NCBI RefSeq assembly: GCF_000284375.1
Contig: NC_017249.1
Location: 5,868,001-5,932,000 of the forward strand
DNA: 64,000 nucleotides
Direction: 5' to 3'
DNA from: Bradyrhizobium japonicum USDA 6
Lineage (GTDB): Bacteria; Pseudomonadota; Alphaproteobacteria; Rhizobiales; Xanthobacteraceae
The notes beneath the pieces are model-generated. The model was given only the letters and a program-made list of their open reading frames with translations, had not been told where the DNA came from and did not search any database. Made by a program: the position numbers and the translations under genes. Of the stretch, positions 9,003 through 16,222 are shown one piece after another; the stretch's first letter is position 1, and every line of letters begins with the position of its first letter.

Positions 9003-9587
9003 TCAGTGCCTCGCGGACAACCGATCCAGCAGCGGGGTGGTGATCACACCGAACATCTTTGGATCGCCATAGGCACGCGCCGACAGCATCGCGCCGTGAA
9101 TGGTCGCCATGAAGCTTTCCGCCTCGATCTTCGCTGCGCTGGAGAGATGCAGCTGCCCCTTCCGCTTGCCGCGCTCCATCACCGAGGTCAGCCACGACGC
9201 CAGCAAACGGAAATACGCGCGGACTTCAAGCGCCACCTCCTCCGGCAGGATCGGAAGCTCGCAGGCCAGCAGCGCACACACGCAGAAGGGCGCCGTCGCA
9301 TCGTTGATGCACGCCTCCCAGTACTCGACATAGCTTTTGAGCTGCTCGCGGGGGTCGGCGACATTACGTTCGAGCGCGGTCAGTCCCGCCTCGGCTTCCG
9401 CGCGATAGCGCGACACGAGGGTTCGGACCAGATCGACCTTGCTGGCGAAATGGTGGTGGATGCTCGGCTTGCGGATGCCGACGACGTCCGCCACGTCGGC
9501 GTAGCTGAAGCCGTTATAGCCGCCCGCGATGATCAGGGTGCGCGCGCAGGCCAGGATGTCGTCGGCCGTCGAGGAGGCGTTGGTCAT
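9003..9587 (-). CDS. TetR/AcrR-family transcriptional repressor
   Basis: The 194-aa protein has a TetR N-terminal HTH at about residues 8-55, with the recognition region YADVADVVGIRKPSIHHHFA, and a helical ligand-binding domain containing CVCALLACELPILP. It is read leftward toward the DUF308 gene, 104 bp away. A copy of the TACCT....GTTGGTAG element lies 12 bp before its start, so autoregulation is likely. The cysteines in the ligand domain (about residues 103-109) may sense electrophiles, but that is conjecture. Confidence 0.9.
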   Translation of the reverse strand: MTNASSTADDILACARTLIIAGGYNGFSYADVADVVGIRKPSIHHHFASKVDLVRTLVSRYRAEAEAGLTALERNVADPREQLKSYVEYWEACINDATAPFCVCALLACELPILPEEVALEVRAYFRLLASWLTSVMERGKRKGQLHLSSAAKIEAESFMATIHGAMLSARAYGDPKMFGVITTPLLDRLSARH

Positions 9588-9598
9588 GGGAGATTAGC

Positions 9599-9614
9599 TA
9601 CCTTTCAGTTGGTA
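9599..9614. promoter_or_regulatory. probable TetR autoregulatory operator
   Basis: TACCTTTCAGTTGGTA has TACC/GGTA ends and shares TACCT and GTTGGTAG at identical spacing with the site at 8913-8928. It lies between tetR (start 9587) and the divergent deformylase-like gene (start 9666), so it could affect both. Confidence 0.62.
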
Positions 9615-9665
9615 GGCAGTCAAGAACGGGATGCTTCAACCATCCGTGAGTGGTAGGGAGCCTGC

Positions 9666-10163
9666 ATGACCATTCGCCCCCTCCTCCGCTATCCCGACCG
9701 CCGGCTCGCGATGCCGGCCCATACCGTCACCGCATTCGGCGGCGCCTTGCGCGAGCTTGCAGCGGATCTGCTCGACACCATGCGCGCCGCGCCCGGGATC
9801 GGCATCACGGCGCCGCATATCGGCGTGCCCTTGCGCGTCGTCGTGCTCGAGCTCGACGCCAAGGCGGGCCCGCAGACCTACGTCAATCCGGAAATCGAAT
9901 GGGCCTCGCCGGAGATGATCCTGCATCGCGAAGCCAGCGTCTCGATGCCCGGCGTCAACGACGAGGTGCAGCGCCACGCGCGGGTGCGGATCAGCTATCA
10001 GGATGTTGACGGCAACATGCACAACGAGGAGTCGGGCGACTTGCGCGCGGTGTGCCACCAGCACGAGATCGATCAGCTCGACGGGATGTTCTGGATCCAG
10101 CGGCTGTCGCGCCTGAAGCGGGAGCGATTGATCAAGCGGTTCGAGAAGATGGCGCGCGGGTGA
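9666..10163 (+). CDS. peptide deformylase-like protein lacking metal ligands
   Basis: The 165-aa protein aligns over the full length of peptide deformylase, which removes the N-formyl group from nascent proteins using Fe/Ni/Zn held by one Cys and two His. Motif 1 (GxGxAAxQ) reads GIGITAPH at 44-51, with Gln changed to His. Motif 2 (EGCLS) reads EASVS at 89-93, so the ligand Cys is Ser91. Motif 3 (HExxH) reads HEIDQ at 133-137, so the second His is Gln137. Only H133 and E134 remain. The frame is intact, so this looks like a degenerate, probably non-deformylase paralogue rather than decay. It is divergent from tetR. Confidence 0.85.
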   Translation: MTIRPLLRYPDRRLAMPAHTVTAFGGALRELAADLLDTMRAAPGIGITAPHIGVPLRVVVLELDAKAGPQTYVNPEIEWASPEMILHREASVSMPGVNDEVQRHARVRISYQDVDGNMHNEESGDLRAVCHQHEIDQLDGMFWIQRLSRLKRERLIKRFEKMARG

Positions 10164-10189
10164 AACGCCGGCGGGAGGCCGGGTTCGCT

Positions 10190-10708
10190 TCAGCCCGCGC
10201 CGGCCAGTGCGGCGGCATCGGCGTCGAGCCGAGGGCGTGCCAGAAAATAGAATGCGGAGACGTGCGTGATCATCAGCAGCGGCACGTAGATGATCGGGAT
10301 CGCGTAGGTTGCGCCAAGCCACTCCGCATGCGCGGGAAGGCCGACCTGGATGGCGTCATAGTAGTCGACGACGAGATCGACCGTGCCCGCGAGATTGAAG
10401 GCGACGATGAACAGCCAGAAGAGCGTGCGTATCCTCACCGTGAGAAGCGCCAGCATGGCCAGCACCCCGGTCGCGAAGTCGCCCCAGGCGGCGAACGTGG
10501 CGAAGCCGGCCGGGAGGTCCGGGCTCACGACGCCGGGAAGGATGAAGACGAGCCCGAAGAAGCGGAAGCTGTGCAGAGTGGCGATGGCACGGTGCGCGTC
10601 GCGCCCGTCCATCGATCTGAGCCAGGGCCAGACATACGTGCCGAAGCAGAGCAGCCACGCGACGTAACCGAGGACAAGATGTATCCGGAAGAGCGTTTCT
10701 GTCGTCAT
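10190..10708 (-). CDS. multi-pass membrane protein of unknown function
   Basis: The 172-aa protein is mostly hydrophobic, with about five membrane segments: IHLVLGYVAWLLCFGTYVW, FFGLVFILPGVV, TGVLAMLALLTV, LFWLFIVAFNLAGTVDLVVDYY and ATYAIPIIYVPLLMITHVSA. I do not recognise a named family. The ATG at 10708 has GGAGG 7 bp upstream. A 40-codon gene ends 12 bp before it and an exported muconolactone-isomerase-like gene lies further upstream, all leftward, so the three probably form one unit. Confidence 0.75.
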   Translation of the reverse strand: MTTETLFRIHLVLGYVAWLLCFGTYVWPWLRSMDGRDAHRAIATLHSFRFFGLVFILPGVVSPDLPAGFATFAAWGDFATGVLAMLALLTVRIRTLFWLFIVAFNLAGTVDLVVDYYDAIQVGLPAHAEWLGATYAIPIIYVPLLMITHVSAFYFLARPRLDADAAALAGAG

Positions 10709-10720
10709 TTTGGCCTCCGA

Positions 10721-10843
10721 TCAGAGCGCGACTAGCGCGTAGAGCAACCAGCTCCACAGTGCCGTGAATGGGACGGTCCAAAGCAGGCCATGCCAGACCC
10801 GAAGCGGCGGGACGATCACAGCGGGAGCAGCATCGGTGGTCAT
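10721..10843 (-). CDS. 40-aa single-TM small protein
   Basis: A short frame reads MTTDAAPAVIVPPLRVWHG, then a hydrophobic run (LLWTVPFTALWSWLLYALVAL) to a TGA at 10723-10721. The ATG at 10843 is preceded by GGAGG at good spacing, and the next gene follows after 12 bp with its own GGAGG. One membrane helix fills the C-terminal half. Small single-TM proteins of this kind often act as subunits of a membrane partner; the adjacent 172-aa membrane protein is the obvious candidate. The function is unknown. Confidence 0.6.
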   Translation of the reverse strand: MTTDAAPAVIVPPLRVWHGLLWTVPFTALWSWLLYALVAL

Positions 10844-10870
10844 CGGCCGTCCTCCATCGGGGTCTCGCCC

Positions 10871-11296
10871 TTATTGCCGGCGCTCGGGATTGGCCATGAG
10901 CAAGCGGAGCGGCAAAAGCGGACCGATTGCGATGTACTCGTGGTCCATCAGGTCTTGCCTGGCCAATGGGAGGTCTTCCATGATCGCGTGTGCCCCGGCG
11001 AGATCCCTGGCATCGACGAAGAGGACAACTCCGCGCCCATCGCCACGCGAATACCACTCGCGAATTTTCCCATCGAGATAGAGCTGCACGGTTTGCCGGA
11101 TTTCAGCGGGCATGACGGCCATGACCTGCTCGCGCGTGACGCCCGCCTTCACGGTCAGGATGACCATCACCCCGGTGGTTGTGGGCGACATGGCTTGTGA
11201 GATGGCTTGTGTTTGGGCAACGGATGGATCGGTCATGGAAGTCGCTCCCATCAGGGTTAGAGTGAGCATGACGACAAATTTACGGATGACTTTCAT
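10871..11296 (-). CDS. exported muconolactone-isomerase-like protein
   Basis: From the ATG at 11296 the 141-aa product begins MKVIRKFVVMLTLTLMGATS, a Sec-type signal with probable cleavage near VAQ. The mature part (GVMVILTVKAGVTREQVMAV through YIAIGPLLPLRLL) has the ferredoxin-like pattern of muconolactone delta-isomerase or related dimeric alpha-beta-barrel proteins, including a DLPLARQDLMDHEYIAI segment like the isomerase C-terminus. Classical isomerases are cytosolic, so an exported version is unusual and catalysis is doubtful. The frame is open to 11368, but that leader would mask the signal peptide. It is divergent from the LysR gene at 11446. Confidence 0.7.
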   Translation of the reverse strand: MKVIRKFVVMLTLTLMGATSMTDPSVAQTQAISQAMSPTTTGVMVILTVKAGVTREQVMAVMPAEIRQTVQLYLDGKIREWYSRGDGRGVVLFVDARDLAGAHAIMEDLPLARQDLMDHEYIAIGPLLPLRLLMANPERRQ

Positions 11297-11445
11297 CGGT
11301 CTCGTTTCCCGGAGCACGGCGGTCCCCTTTGTTCTCTGAGATCGCGTTGACGTCGCAGTGTCCGACATCAGCGATGCTTCCGATCTGCGAGCGAGACATA
11401 CGATCGATTGGCGCGAGCGACTATTCGGGATAATGTTGATGGGCT

Positions 11446-12417
11446 ATGAAGCAGAACTTCACAGTCAGACAAGGCGCTCTCGATGGCGTGGAAGCGTTCC
11501 TGCGCGTCGCCCAGTACCGCAGTTTCCGCCGGGCGGCCGCGGAGCTCGGGGTCACGCCATCGGCCATCAGCCAGGCGGTCCGTGCGCTCGAGGCGCGTGT
11601 CGGCGCAGCCTTGTTCATACGCACAACACGCAGTGTCGGCCTCACCGAGGCCGGCGCGCGGTTCCTCTCGCGCGCAAAGCCCGCTTTCGAGGAGCTCGTC
11701 GCCGCAAGCGAGGTTGCGCGCGATCTTGGACAGCGTCCGACTGGACTGTTGCGCCTCACCGTGCCGCGCGCGGTGGTACCGATCCTGCTGGAGCCGCTGA
11801 TCGCATCCTTCTGCCAGGCCTATCCCGAGGTCGAGGTGGAGATCGCCGCCGGCGAGGAATTGGTCGACCTCGCGGCCAAGGGGTTTGATGCCGGCGTCCG
11901 GATGGGCCAGTTCATCGCCACCGACATGGTCGCGGTCCGGCTGACGCCCCCTTTCCCGTTCGTGGTCGTCGGCAGCCCCGACTATCTACGCCGGCACCGA
12001 CAGCCCGAGCGTATCGACGACCTGCGTCAGCACGCATGCCTGCGCATTCGCCGCAGCAACGGATCGATCGCACCCTGGTCTCTTGTCGATGGCAACAAGA
12101 CGGTCGAAGCGATCGTCTCGGGGCCGCTGATTGCCCACGACTTTCCCACCATGCTCGGCGCCGCCGTGGAAGGCATGGGACTTGCGCAAGTGCCCGCACC
12201 GATCGCCACCAGCCTGGTGAAGACGGGAAAGCTCGTACAGGTCCTGAAGTCCTTCGCGCCAATGGCGCCGGGCGTGTTTCTCTACTATCCGAGCCGGCAT
12301 CAAACGATGCCGAAACTGAGAGCCTTCATCGATCACGTGAAGGGCCGCCAGGTCGCTGCCGGCAAAACGCGCGTTCACGTCGATGACAAGCGAACGCGCG
12401 GGACGAAGACGCGCTGA
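11446..12417 (+). CDS. LysR-family transcriptional regulator
   Basis: The 323-aa protein has a LysR HTH at residues about 12-70 (LDGVEAFLRVAQYRSFRRAA, TPSAISQAVRALE) and an effector-binding domain after it. It belongs to the large CrgA/AaeR-like group, judged by RLTVPRAVVPILLEPLI and the FDAGVRMGQ segment. A basic tail of about 25 residues (KGRQVAAGKTRVHVDDKRTR) extends beyond the usual end. It is divergent from the muconolactone-isomerase-like gene, 149 bp away, and probably regulates that leftward unit. Confidence 0.88.
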   Translation: MKQNFTVRQGALDGVEAFLRVAQYRSFRRAAAELGVTPSAISQAVRALEARVGAALFIRTTRSVGLTEAGARFLSRAKPAFEELVAASEVARDLGQRPTGLLRLTVPRAVVPILLEPLIASFCQAYPEVEVEIAAGEELVDLAAKGFDAGVRMGQFIATDMVAVRLTPPFPFVVVGSPDYLRRHRQPERIDDLRQHACLRIRRSNGSIAPWSLVDGNKTVEAIVSGPLIAHDFPTMLGAAVEGMGLAQVPAPIATSLVKTGKLVQVLKSFAPMAPGVFLYYPSRHQTMPKLRAFIDHVKGRQVAAGKTRVHVDDKRTRGTKTR

Positions 12418-12479
12418 TATCGAAGGCGCGCGACGGCTGCTGGCCTCGCGCATCGCGATGGCGCTGGGGAGATGAGCGC

Positions 12480-12560
12480 GTAGGATGGGTAGAACGCAGC
12501 GAAACCGATCGGGTCCAACGCGCGGTATTGATGGGTTTCGATGCGCTCTACCCATCCTAC
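12480..12560. repeat. GTAGGATGGGTAGA palindromic repeat element, copy 1
   Basis: Outer arms GTAGGATGGGTAGA (12480-12493) and TCTACCCATCCTAC (12547-12560) are perfect inverted repeats, with the inner motifs GCAGCGAAAC and GGGTTTCGATGCGC also pairing. The element lies between the ends of the convergent lysR and arsR genes and could fold as a transcript end. A second, rearranged copy is at 63129-63207. Confidence 0.85.
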
Positions 12561-12569
12561 CAATGAAGC

Positions 12570-12932
12570 TCACGCCCTCTTCCCGCTCCGTTTGGTCATC
12601 GGCGCGTGACGGCGCTCCCGTTTGCCGCGCGCGATCTCCGTCGCCAGCGCGTCCAGCTTCGGCTCCCAGAAATTCCTGAACTGACCGATCCACGCATCCA
12701 CCGACCGAAGCCCCGCAACGTCGACCGAATAGAGCCGTCTTTGCGCCTCCGCCCGAACCGTCGCAAAGCCGCTCTCGCGCAGCACCTTGAGATGCTGCGA
12801 CACGGCCGCCTGCGTGATCCCGAACTCGGCCCCGATCACTTCAACGACCTCACCGGACGCCATCTCCCCCGGGGCGAGCAGCTCGAGGATGCGACGGCGC
12901 ACGGGATCGGCGAGGACCTCGAAGACGTGCAT
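12570..12932 (-). CDS. ArsR-family transcriptional regulator
   Basis: The 120-aa protein is a winged-helix ArsR/SmtB-type regulator (MHVFEVLADPVRRRILELLA, GITQAAVSQHLKVLRESG, then the wing AEAQRRLYSVD). No metal-binding cysteine pair is visible, so it is probably of the non-metal type that accompanies SRPBCC proteins. Its start shares one base with the stop of the SRPBCC gene upstream (TGATG), which indicates translational coupling. The C-terminus is basic. The strong palindrome at 13638-13669 upstream of the pair is its likely operator. Confidence 0.9.
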   Translation of the reverse strand: MHVFEVLADPVRRRILELLAPGEMASGEVVEVIGAEFGITQAAVSQHLKVLRESGFATVRAEAQRRLYSVDVAGLRSVDAWIGQFRNFWEPKLDALATEIARGKRERRHAPMTKRSGKRA

Positions 12933-13594
12933 CAGCTTCCTGTGCCCGGATGTGCGACGTCAGGCGGCATCTCGCCGCGATAGAAGGCGATGGTGCGGTC
13001 GGAGCGCTGCTTCGCCGTCTCAGGATCGACCCCGCTTGCGACATGCGCCTCGCACCAATATTCACCGCTTGTCGTCATGAATTCCTTGCCGGCAGGTGAG
13101 CCCATCCAAGCCTCGGCCGTCTCGTGGTCGACCGATGCGCCGGTCGCAACATATCGCTCCAGTCCCGCGATGGCGAGATCCCAGCCGATACCCACCGCAC
13201 CAGGACCGAACTGATTCCAATGGTCCTCGATGATTGCGGTGTGCTCCAGCGTCAGACGCGCCTGATCCCGTTCTGCTGCCAGCTTGACGTCGATCCAGCT
13301 CATCCCGCCGCCGAATTCCCACGTCGCTGCAAAATGCGTCGGCGGCGTACATGCCGTGATGGTGCCGCCCGCGTTCCCCTTCAGCTGGTACCTTCCACCC
13401 AGCTGGAGGTCTCCCTCGACCGGCAGGAACCAGCGCGGAATGCGTTGCCGGCTGGTCACTGCATCCCAGAGATCGTCGACGCTGGTCTCGTAAAGCCGCG
13501 TCAGCGTCACCGTGCTGGCTGCTTTTCCATCCTTCTCGAAATTCTTCACCGAACGCGTGACTAGCCCCAAGACCCTGGCGACGTCGATTTCCAT
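12932..13594 (-). CDS. SRPBCC (AHSA1-like) domain protein
   Basis: From the ATG at 13594, with GGAGGG upstream, the product is 220 aa. The AHSA1/START-like fold is seen in VTLTRLYETSVDDLWDAVTS, RIPRWFLPVEGDLQLGGRYQLKGNAGGTI and the C-terminal helix after GWDLAIAGLERYV. These proteins bind hydrophobic ligands in a helix-grip cavity, and pairing with an ArsR regulator is common. The frame continues upstream to 13654, but that region overlaps the operator. A C-terminal extension of about 60 residues (AEAWMGSPAGKEFMTT onward) follows the core fold. Confidence 0.87.
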   Translation of the reverse strand: MEIDVARVLGLVTRSVKNFEKDGKAASTVTLTRLYETSVDDLWDAVTSRQRIPRWFLPVEGDLQLGGRYQLKGNAGGTITACTPPTHFAATWEFGGGMSWIDVKLAAERDQARLTLEHTAIIEDHWNQFGPGAVGIGWDLAIAGLERYVATGASVDHETAEAWMGSPAGKEFMTTSGEYWCEAHVASGVDPETAKQRSDRTIAFYRGEMPPDVAHPGTGS

Positions 13595-13637
13595 TGCATC
13601 CCTCCGCATCGTTTCGCGCAATGGCGAGTATCGGCCT

Positions 13638-13669
13638 TCACTAATATAAGTCAATCCTTATATTGGTGA
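13638..13669. promoter_or_regulatory. probable ArsR operator
   Basis: TCACTAATATAAG (13638-13650) and CTTATATTGGTGA (13657-13669) are inverted repeats matching at 12 of 13 positions around a 6-bp spacer. The AT-rich palindrome stands out in this GC-rich sequence and lies 43 bp before the SRPBCC start, the right place for repression by the ArsR protein encoded in the same operon. Confidence 0.8.
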
Positions 13670-13732
13670 GACCATACGACGCGTGGAACGCGCGATATTG
13701 AATGATGCCGGTTCGTCCGCCGTCGGAGGGCA

Positions 13733-14611
13733 CTATTTCAGCGGCAGAAAGACGTCCGCAACCGTCTCATGCTCCGGCACCTCCGGGAAGAAGCTCAGCC
13801 GCTGGCAATAGATCGGGAAGTCGCGTGCTTCCTCGCCGCTGGCCGGAAGCCAGTCGCGATAGAGATAGAGCGCGGCGGGCTCCAGATTGTCGGTGTAGCC
13901 GACGCCCCGCAGCACCGCGCAGCGTCCGCCAGGGATCTCGCCGGCCTTGATCTCTTCGCCATTCGCCTCGATCGGCTGGTCGGTCCCGACACAGAGGTCC
14001 GTGCTGTAAGCGGCGGGCGAGGAAGGACGCCGTTCGGACCGCCAGACATTGAAGGTCGGACTTGTCCTGGGGTGCAGGCCGGCTTTCTTGCGCCACGCGA
14101 TGAACCGCCGGATGGTATCGCCGAGCGTCGCCGGGTCGCCCCGATGCTCCATGATCGCGACTTTCGTGGAGGGCACGTCGCGTATCGTCACGTCGTCAGT
14201 GGTAAAAGTCTTCATGAGCTTGCTCCTCGCGTTGTCGAGAGGCCCGAAGGCCACAAGCCACAGCTCCCAGTCGGGAGAGTTGCGGAACGACGACGGCGAT
14301 TGCCCGAACCGTTGTCGAAAGGCGCGGGCAAAGGCGTCCGGTGCGTCGTAACCGGCGTCCATCGCGATGTCGGTGACGTCAAGGGCGTCACTGTAGGCCA
14401 GCAGGTAGGAAGCGCGCTTCATACGGGCCAGCTGGACATAACGATGCACGGACAACCCGAAGGTCGCCGTGAACTGCCGGTGGAAATGAAATTTCGAGAA
14501 GGCCGCAACGCTGCTCAGCGTTTCCAGGTCCAGATCGCTGTCGAGATGCCGGTCGATATGGTCCAGCACCCGCCGCATCCGGTCCTGATAGTTTTGCAGC
14601 GCCGCCTTCAT
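13733..14611 (-). CDS. AraC-family regulator with GyrI-like effector domain
   Basis: The 292-aa protein has the AraC double HTH at the N-terminus (about 10-110: RVLDHIDRHLDSDLDLETLS and DVTDIAMDAGYDAPDAFARA) and a C-terminal GyrI-like domain (about 130-292: VTIRDVPSTKVAIMEHRGDP through VADVFLPLK). This is the Rob/SoxS-like plus GyrI architecture, in which the second domain binds small amphipathic or cationic molecules. No obvious target is adjacent, since the arsR unit is read in the same direction downstream and has its own operator. It is complete. Confidence 0.9.
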   Translation of the reverse strand: MKAALQNYQDRMRRVLDHIDRHLDSDLDLETLSSVAAFSKFHFHRQFTATFGLSVHRYVQLARMKRASYLLAYSDALDVTDIAMDAGYDAPDAFARAFRQRFGQSPSSFRNSPDWELWLVAFGPLDNARSKLMKTFTTDDVTIRDVPSTKVAIMEHRGDPATLGDTIRRFIAWRKKAGLHPRTSPTFNVWRSERRPSSPAAYSTDLCVGTDQPIEANGEEIKAGEIPGGRCAVLRGVGYTDNLEPAALYLYRDWLPASGEEARDFPIYCQRLSFFPEVPEHETVADVFLPLK

Positions 14612-14714
14612 CGTCCCTCCTCCGTGGCGGCTTCAGATAGCCGCTGACGGTCATGACGCGCTCGACCGATCTTGCGGTTTGGGAGGATGTCCCCGTGGCA
14701 TCCTCTGATCTCCA

Positions 14715-14821
14715 CCGTCGTCGCCCGGCTCGACCGGGCGACCCGGTACGCCGCGGCCTCTCGGTTCAATCACGATCGTCTCTGGAATACTGGATCGCCC
14801 GATCAAGTCGGGCGATGACAG
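14715..14821. repeat. 107-bp dispersed palindromic element, copy 1
   Basis: This element ends in CGATGACAG and contains CTCGGTTCAATCAC and CTCTGGAATACTGGATCG. The same blocks occur in the same order on the opposite strand at 47203-47308, so it is a dispersed intergenic repeat. Both ends can form short GC-rich hairpins (GTCGCCCGGCTCGACCGGGC; CGCCCGATCAAGTCGGGCG). Confidence 0.85.
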
Positions 14822-14859
14822 CGAGTATGCGGCGCCAAGAGACGATGCAGCAATCTACC

Positions 14860-16119
14860 CTAGCCGCCGACCATCAGCTGCTTCGCCAGCGCCATATAGG
14901 CCGGCAGCGTCACGGGGTCGTTGGCGGCGTTGCCCGCTACGGGGTGCGATGCGTAGCGCGCAATCACCATCTCGGCCTTGGGATCGACGTAGATGCCCTG
15001 GCCATGAACGCCGCGCGCCATATAGGCGCCGTGGGTGTTGTGCGTGACCCACCATTGGTTGCGATAGGACGCGCCGGGCAGCGTGGTGTAGCCGGCCGGC
15101 TTGAACTTCTCGGGATCGCCGCCGCGCGCGATGTCCTCGACCACCTGTGACGGGACGATCTGGCGGCCGTTGAAGCGGCCATGATTGCGCATGGTCTCGC
15201 CGAAGCGGGCGAGATCGCGCAACGTGGTCGAGAGGCCGCCACCGCCGCTCTCGGTGCCGATGCGATCGACGTGATAATGCGCGTCCTCCTCCGCGCCCAT
15301 CGGCGTCCAGATGCGCTCGGAGAGAAGGTCGGACAAGGTCATGCCGCTGGCGCGCCGGCAGATCCAGGCGAGCACGTCGGTGTTGACGGTCTTGTAGGCA
15401 AAGGCCTTGCCGTGCTCGCCCTGCTTCTTCTGCCCGACGAGGAAATCGAAGATATTGGTCGCACCGTCATAGTCAGGCGGAATCGGCGCCATGCCGTTGG
15501 CGCGCCGCAAGCCCCACACGTGGGAGTTCTTGTCGGTATAGACTTCGGTGTATTCGAGCCCCGTGGTCATATCCATGACCTCGTGCACGCGCGCATCGCC
15601 GAACGCGCTGGCCTTCAACTCCGGTACATAATCCGTGACGGGCGCCTGCGGATCGATCTTGCCCTCGGTGACCAGAATGCCGGCCAGCACGCCGGTGAAG
15701 GATTTCGTCACCGACATCGCGATATGCGGCTTGTGCGGCTTCAGCGCGCCGAAATAGCGCTCATAGATCAGCTTGCCCCGATGCAGCACGGCGATGCCGT
15801 CGGCATAAGTCTCCTCCAGCATCTTCGCGAACGTCATGGGCCGGCCGTCCAGGGTGGTCGAGGCGACCGCGCCGATGTCGTGGTCTTCCCGCGGCAACAC
15901 GGACGCAGGCCCTGCCCCGCGCCAGACATTCACCGTCGGCACCAGCTGGCGGACGTTGCTCCAGGCCCAGCGCAATTCGGGGAAATTGCGGAACGAGCCG
16001 TTCTGGAAGGTGATGGTGCGGTCGGGAGATGGCGGGAAGCCCTTCATCCAGCCGAGCGCTTCGGGGTCGGTCTCGGTGGCGGTCGCGGGCTGTTGGTTGG
16101 GGGCGGTTGCAGCGGACAT
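14860..16119 (-). CDS. serine hydrolase, class C beta-lactamase / NylB-like fold
   Basis: The 419-aa protein has the S-x-x-K catalytic motif at S136-V-T-K139 (HIAMSVTKSFTG), the Tyr-containing FAYKTVNTDVLAW block, and a late GVHGQGIYVDPKAEMVIARYASHP block typical of penicillin-binding-protein-like hydrolases. The order and length fit the group annotated as 6-aminohexanoate-dimer hydrolase-like or beta-lactamase-related serine hydrolases. No Sec signal is seen, so it is probably cytosolic. The substrate is unknown: amide or ester hydrolysis is likely and antibiotic hydrolysis is not implied. It appears monocistronic. Confidence 0.88.
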   Translation of the reverse strand: MSAATAPNQQPATATETDPEALGWMKGFPPSPDRTITFQNGSFRNFPELRWAWSNVRQLVPTVNVWRGAGPASVLPREDHDIGAVASTTLDGRPMTFAKMLEETYADGIAVLHRGKLIYERYFGALKPHKPHIAMSVTKSFTGVLAGILVTEGKIDPQAPVTDYVPELKASAFGDARVHEVMDMTTGLEYTEVYTDKNSHVWGLRRANGMAPIPPDYDGATNIFDFLVGQKKQGEHGKAFAYKTVNTDVLAWICRRASGMTLSDLLSERIWTPMGAEEDAHYHVDRIGTESGGGGLSTTLRDLARFGETMRNHGRFNGRQIVPSQVVEDIARGGDPEKFKPAGYTTLPGASYRNQWWVTHNTHGAYMARGVHGQGIYVDPKAEMVIARYASHPVAGNAANDPVTLPAYMALAKQLMVGG

Positions 16120-16222
16120 GAAGGCGGGCTCCGGAGGCGACGATGTAGTCGGCGTATCATGGGACAGCGCCGTCTACATCCCGCGTTTGCGCCGGGGGGC
16201 TGTGCAGCGATCCCGCCGCGCT

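Noticed and set aside
12480..12560. CRISPR-like repeat array
   Set aside because: Units are palindromic and nested, without regular spacers or cas genes.
14740..14800. tRNA-like GGTTCAATC inside the repeat elements at 14715 and 47203
   Set aside because: It resembles a T-arm, but no acceptor, D or anticodon arms can be paired around it, and it recurs as part of a dispersed repeat.
14860..16119. Antibiotic-resistance beta-lactamase
   Set aside because: The fold and S-x-x-K motif are shared with many esterases and amidases; no signal peptide and layout closer to NylB-like hydrolases.
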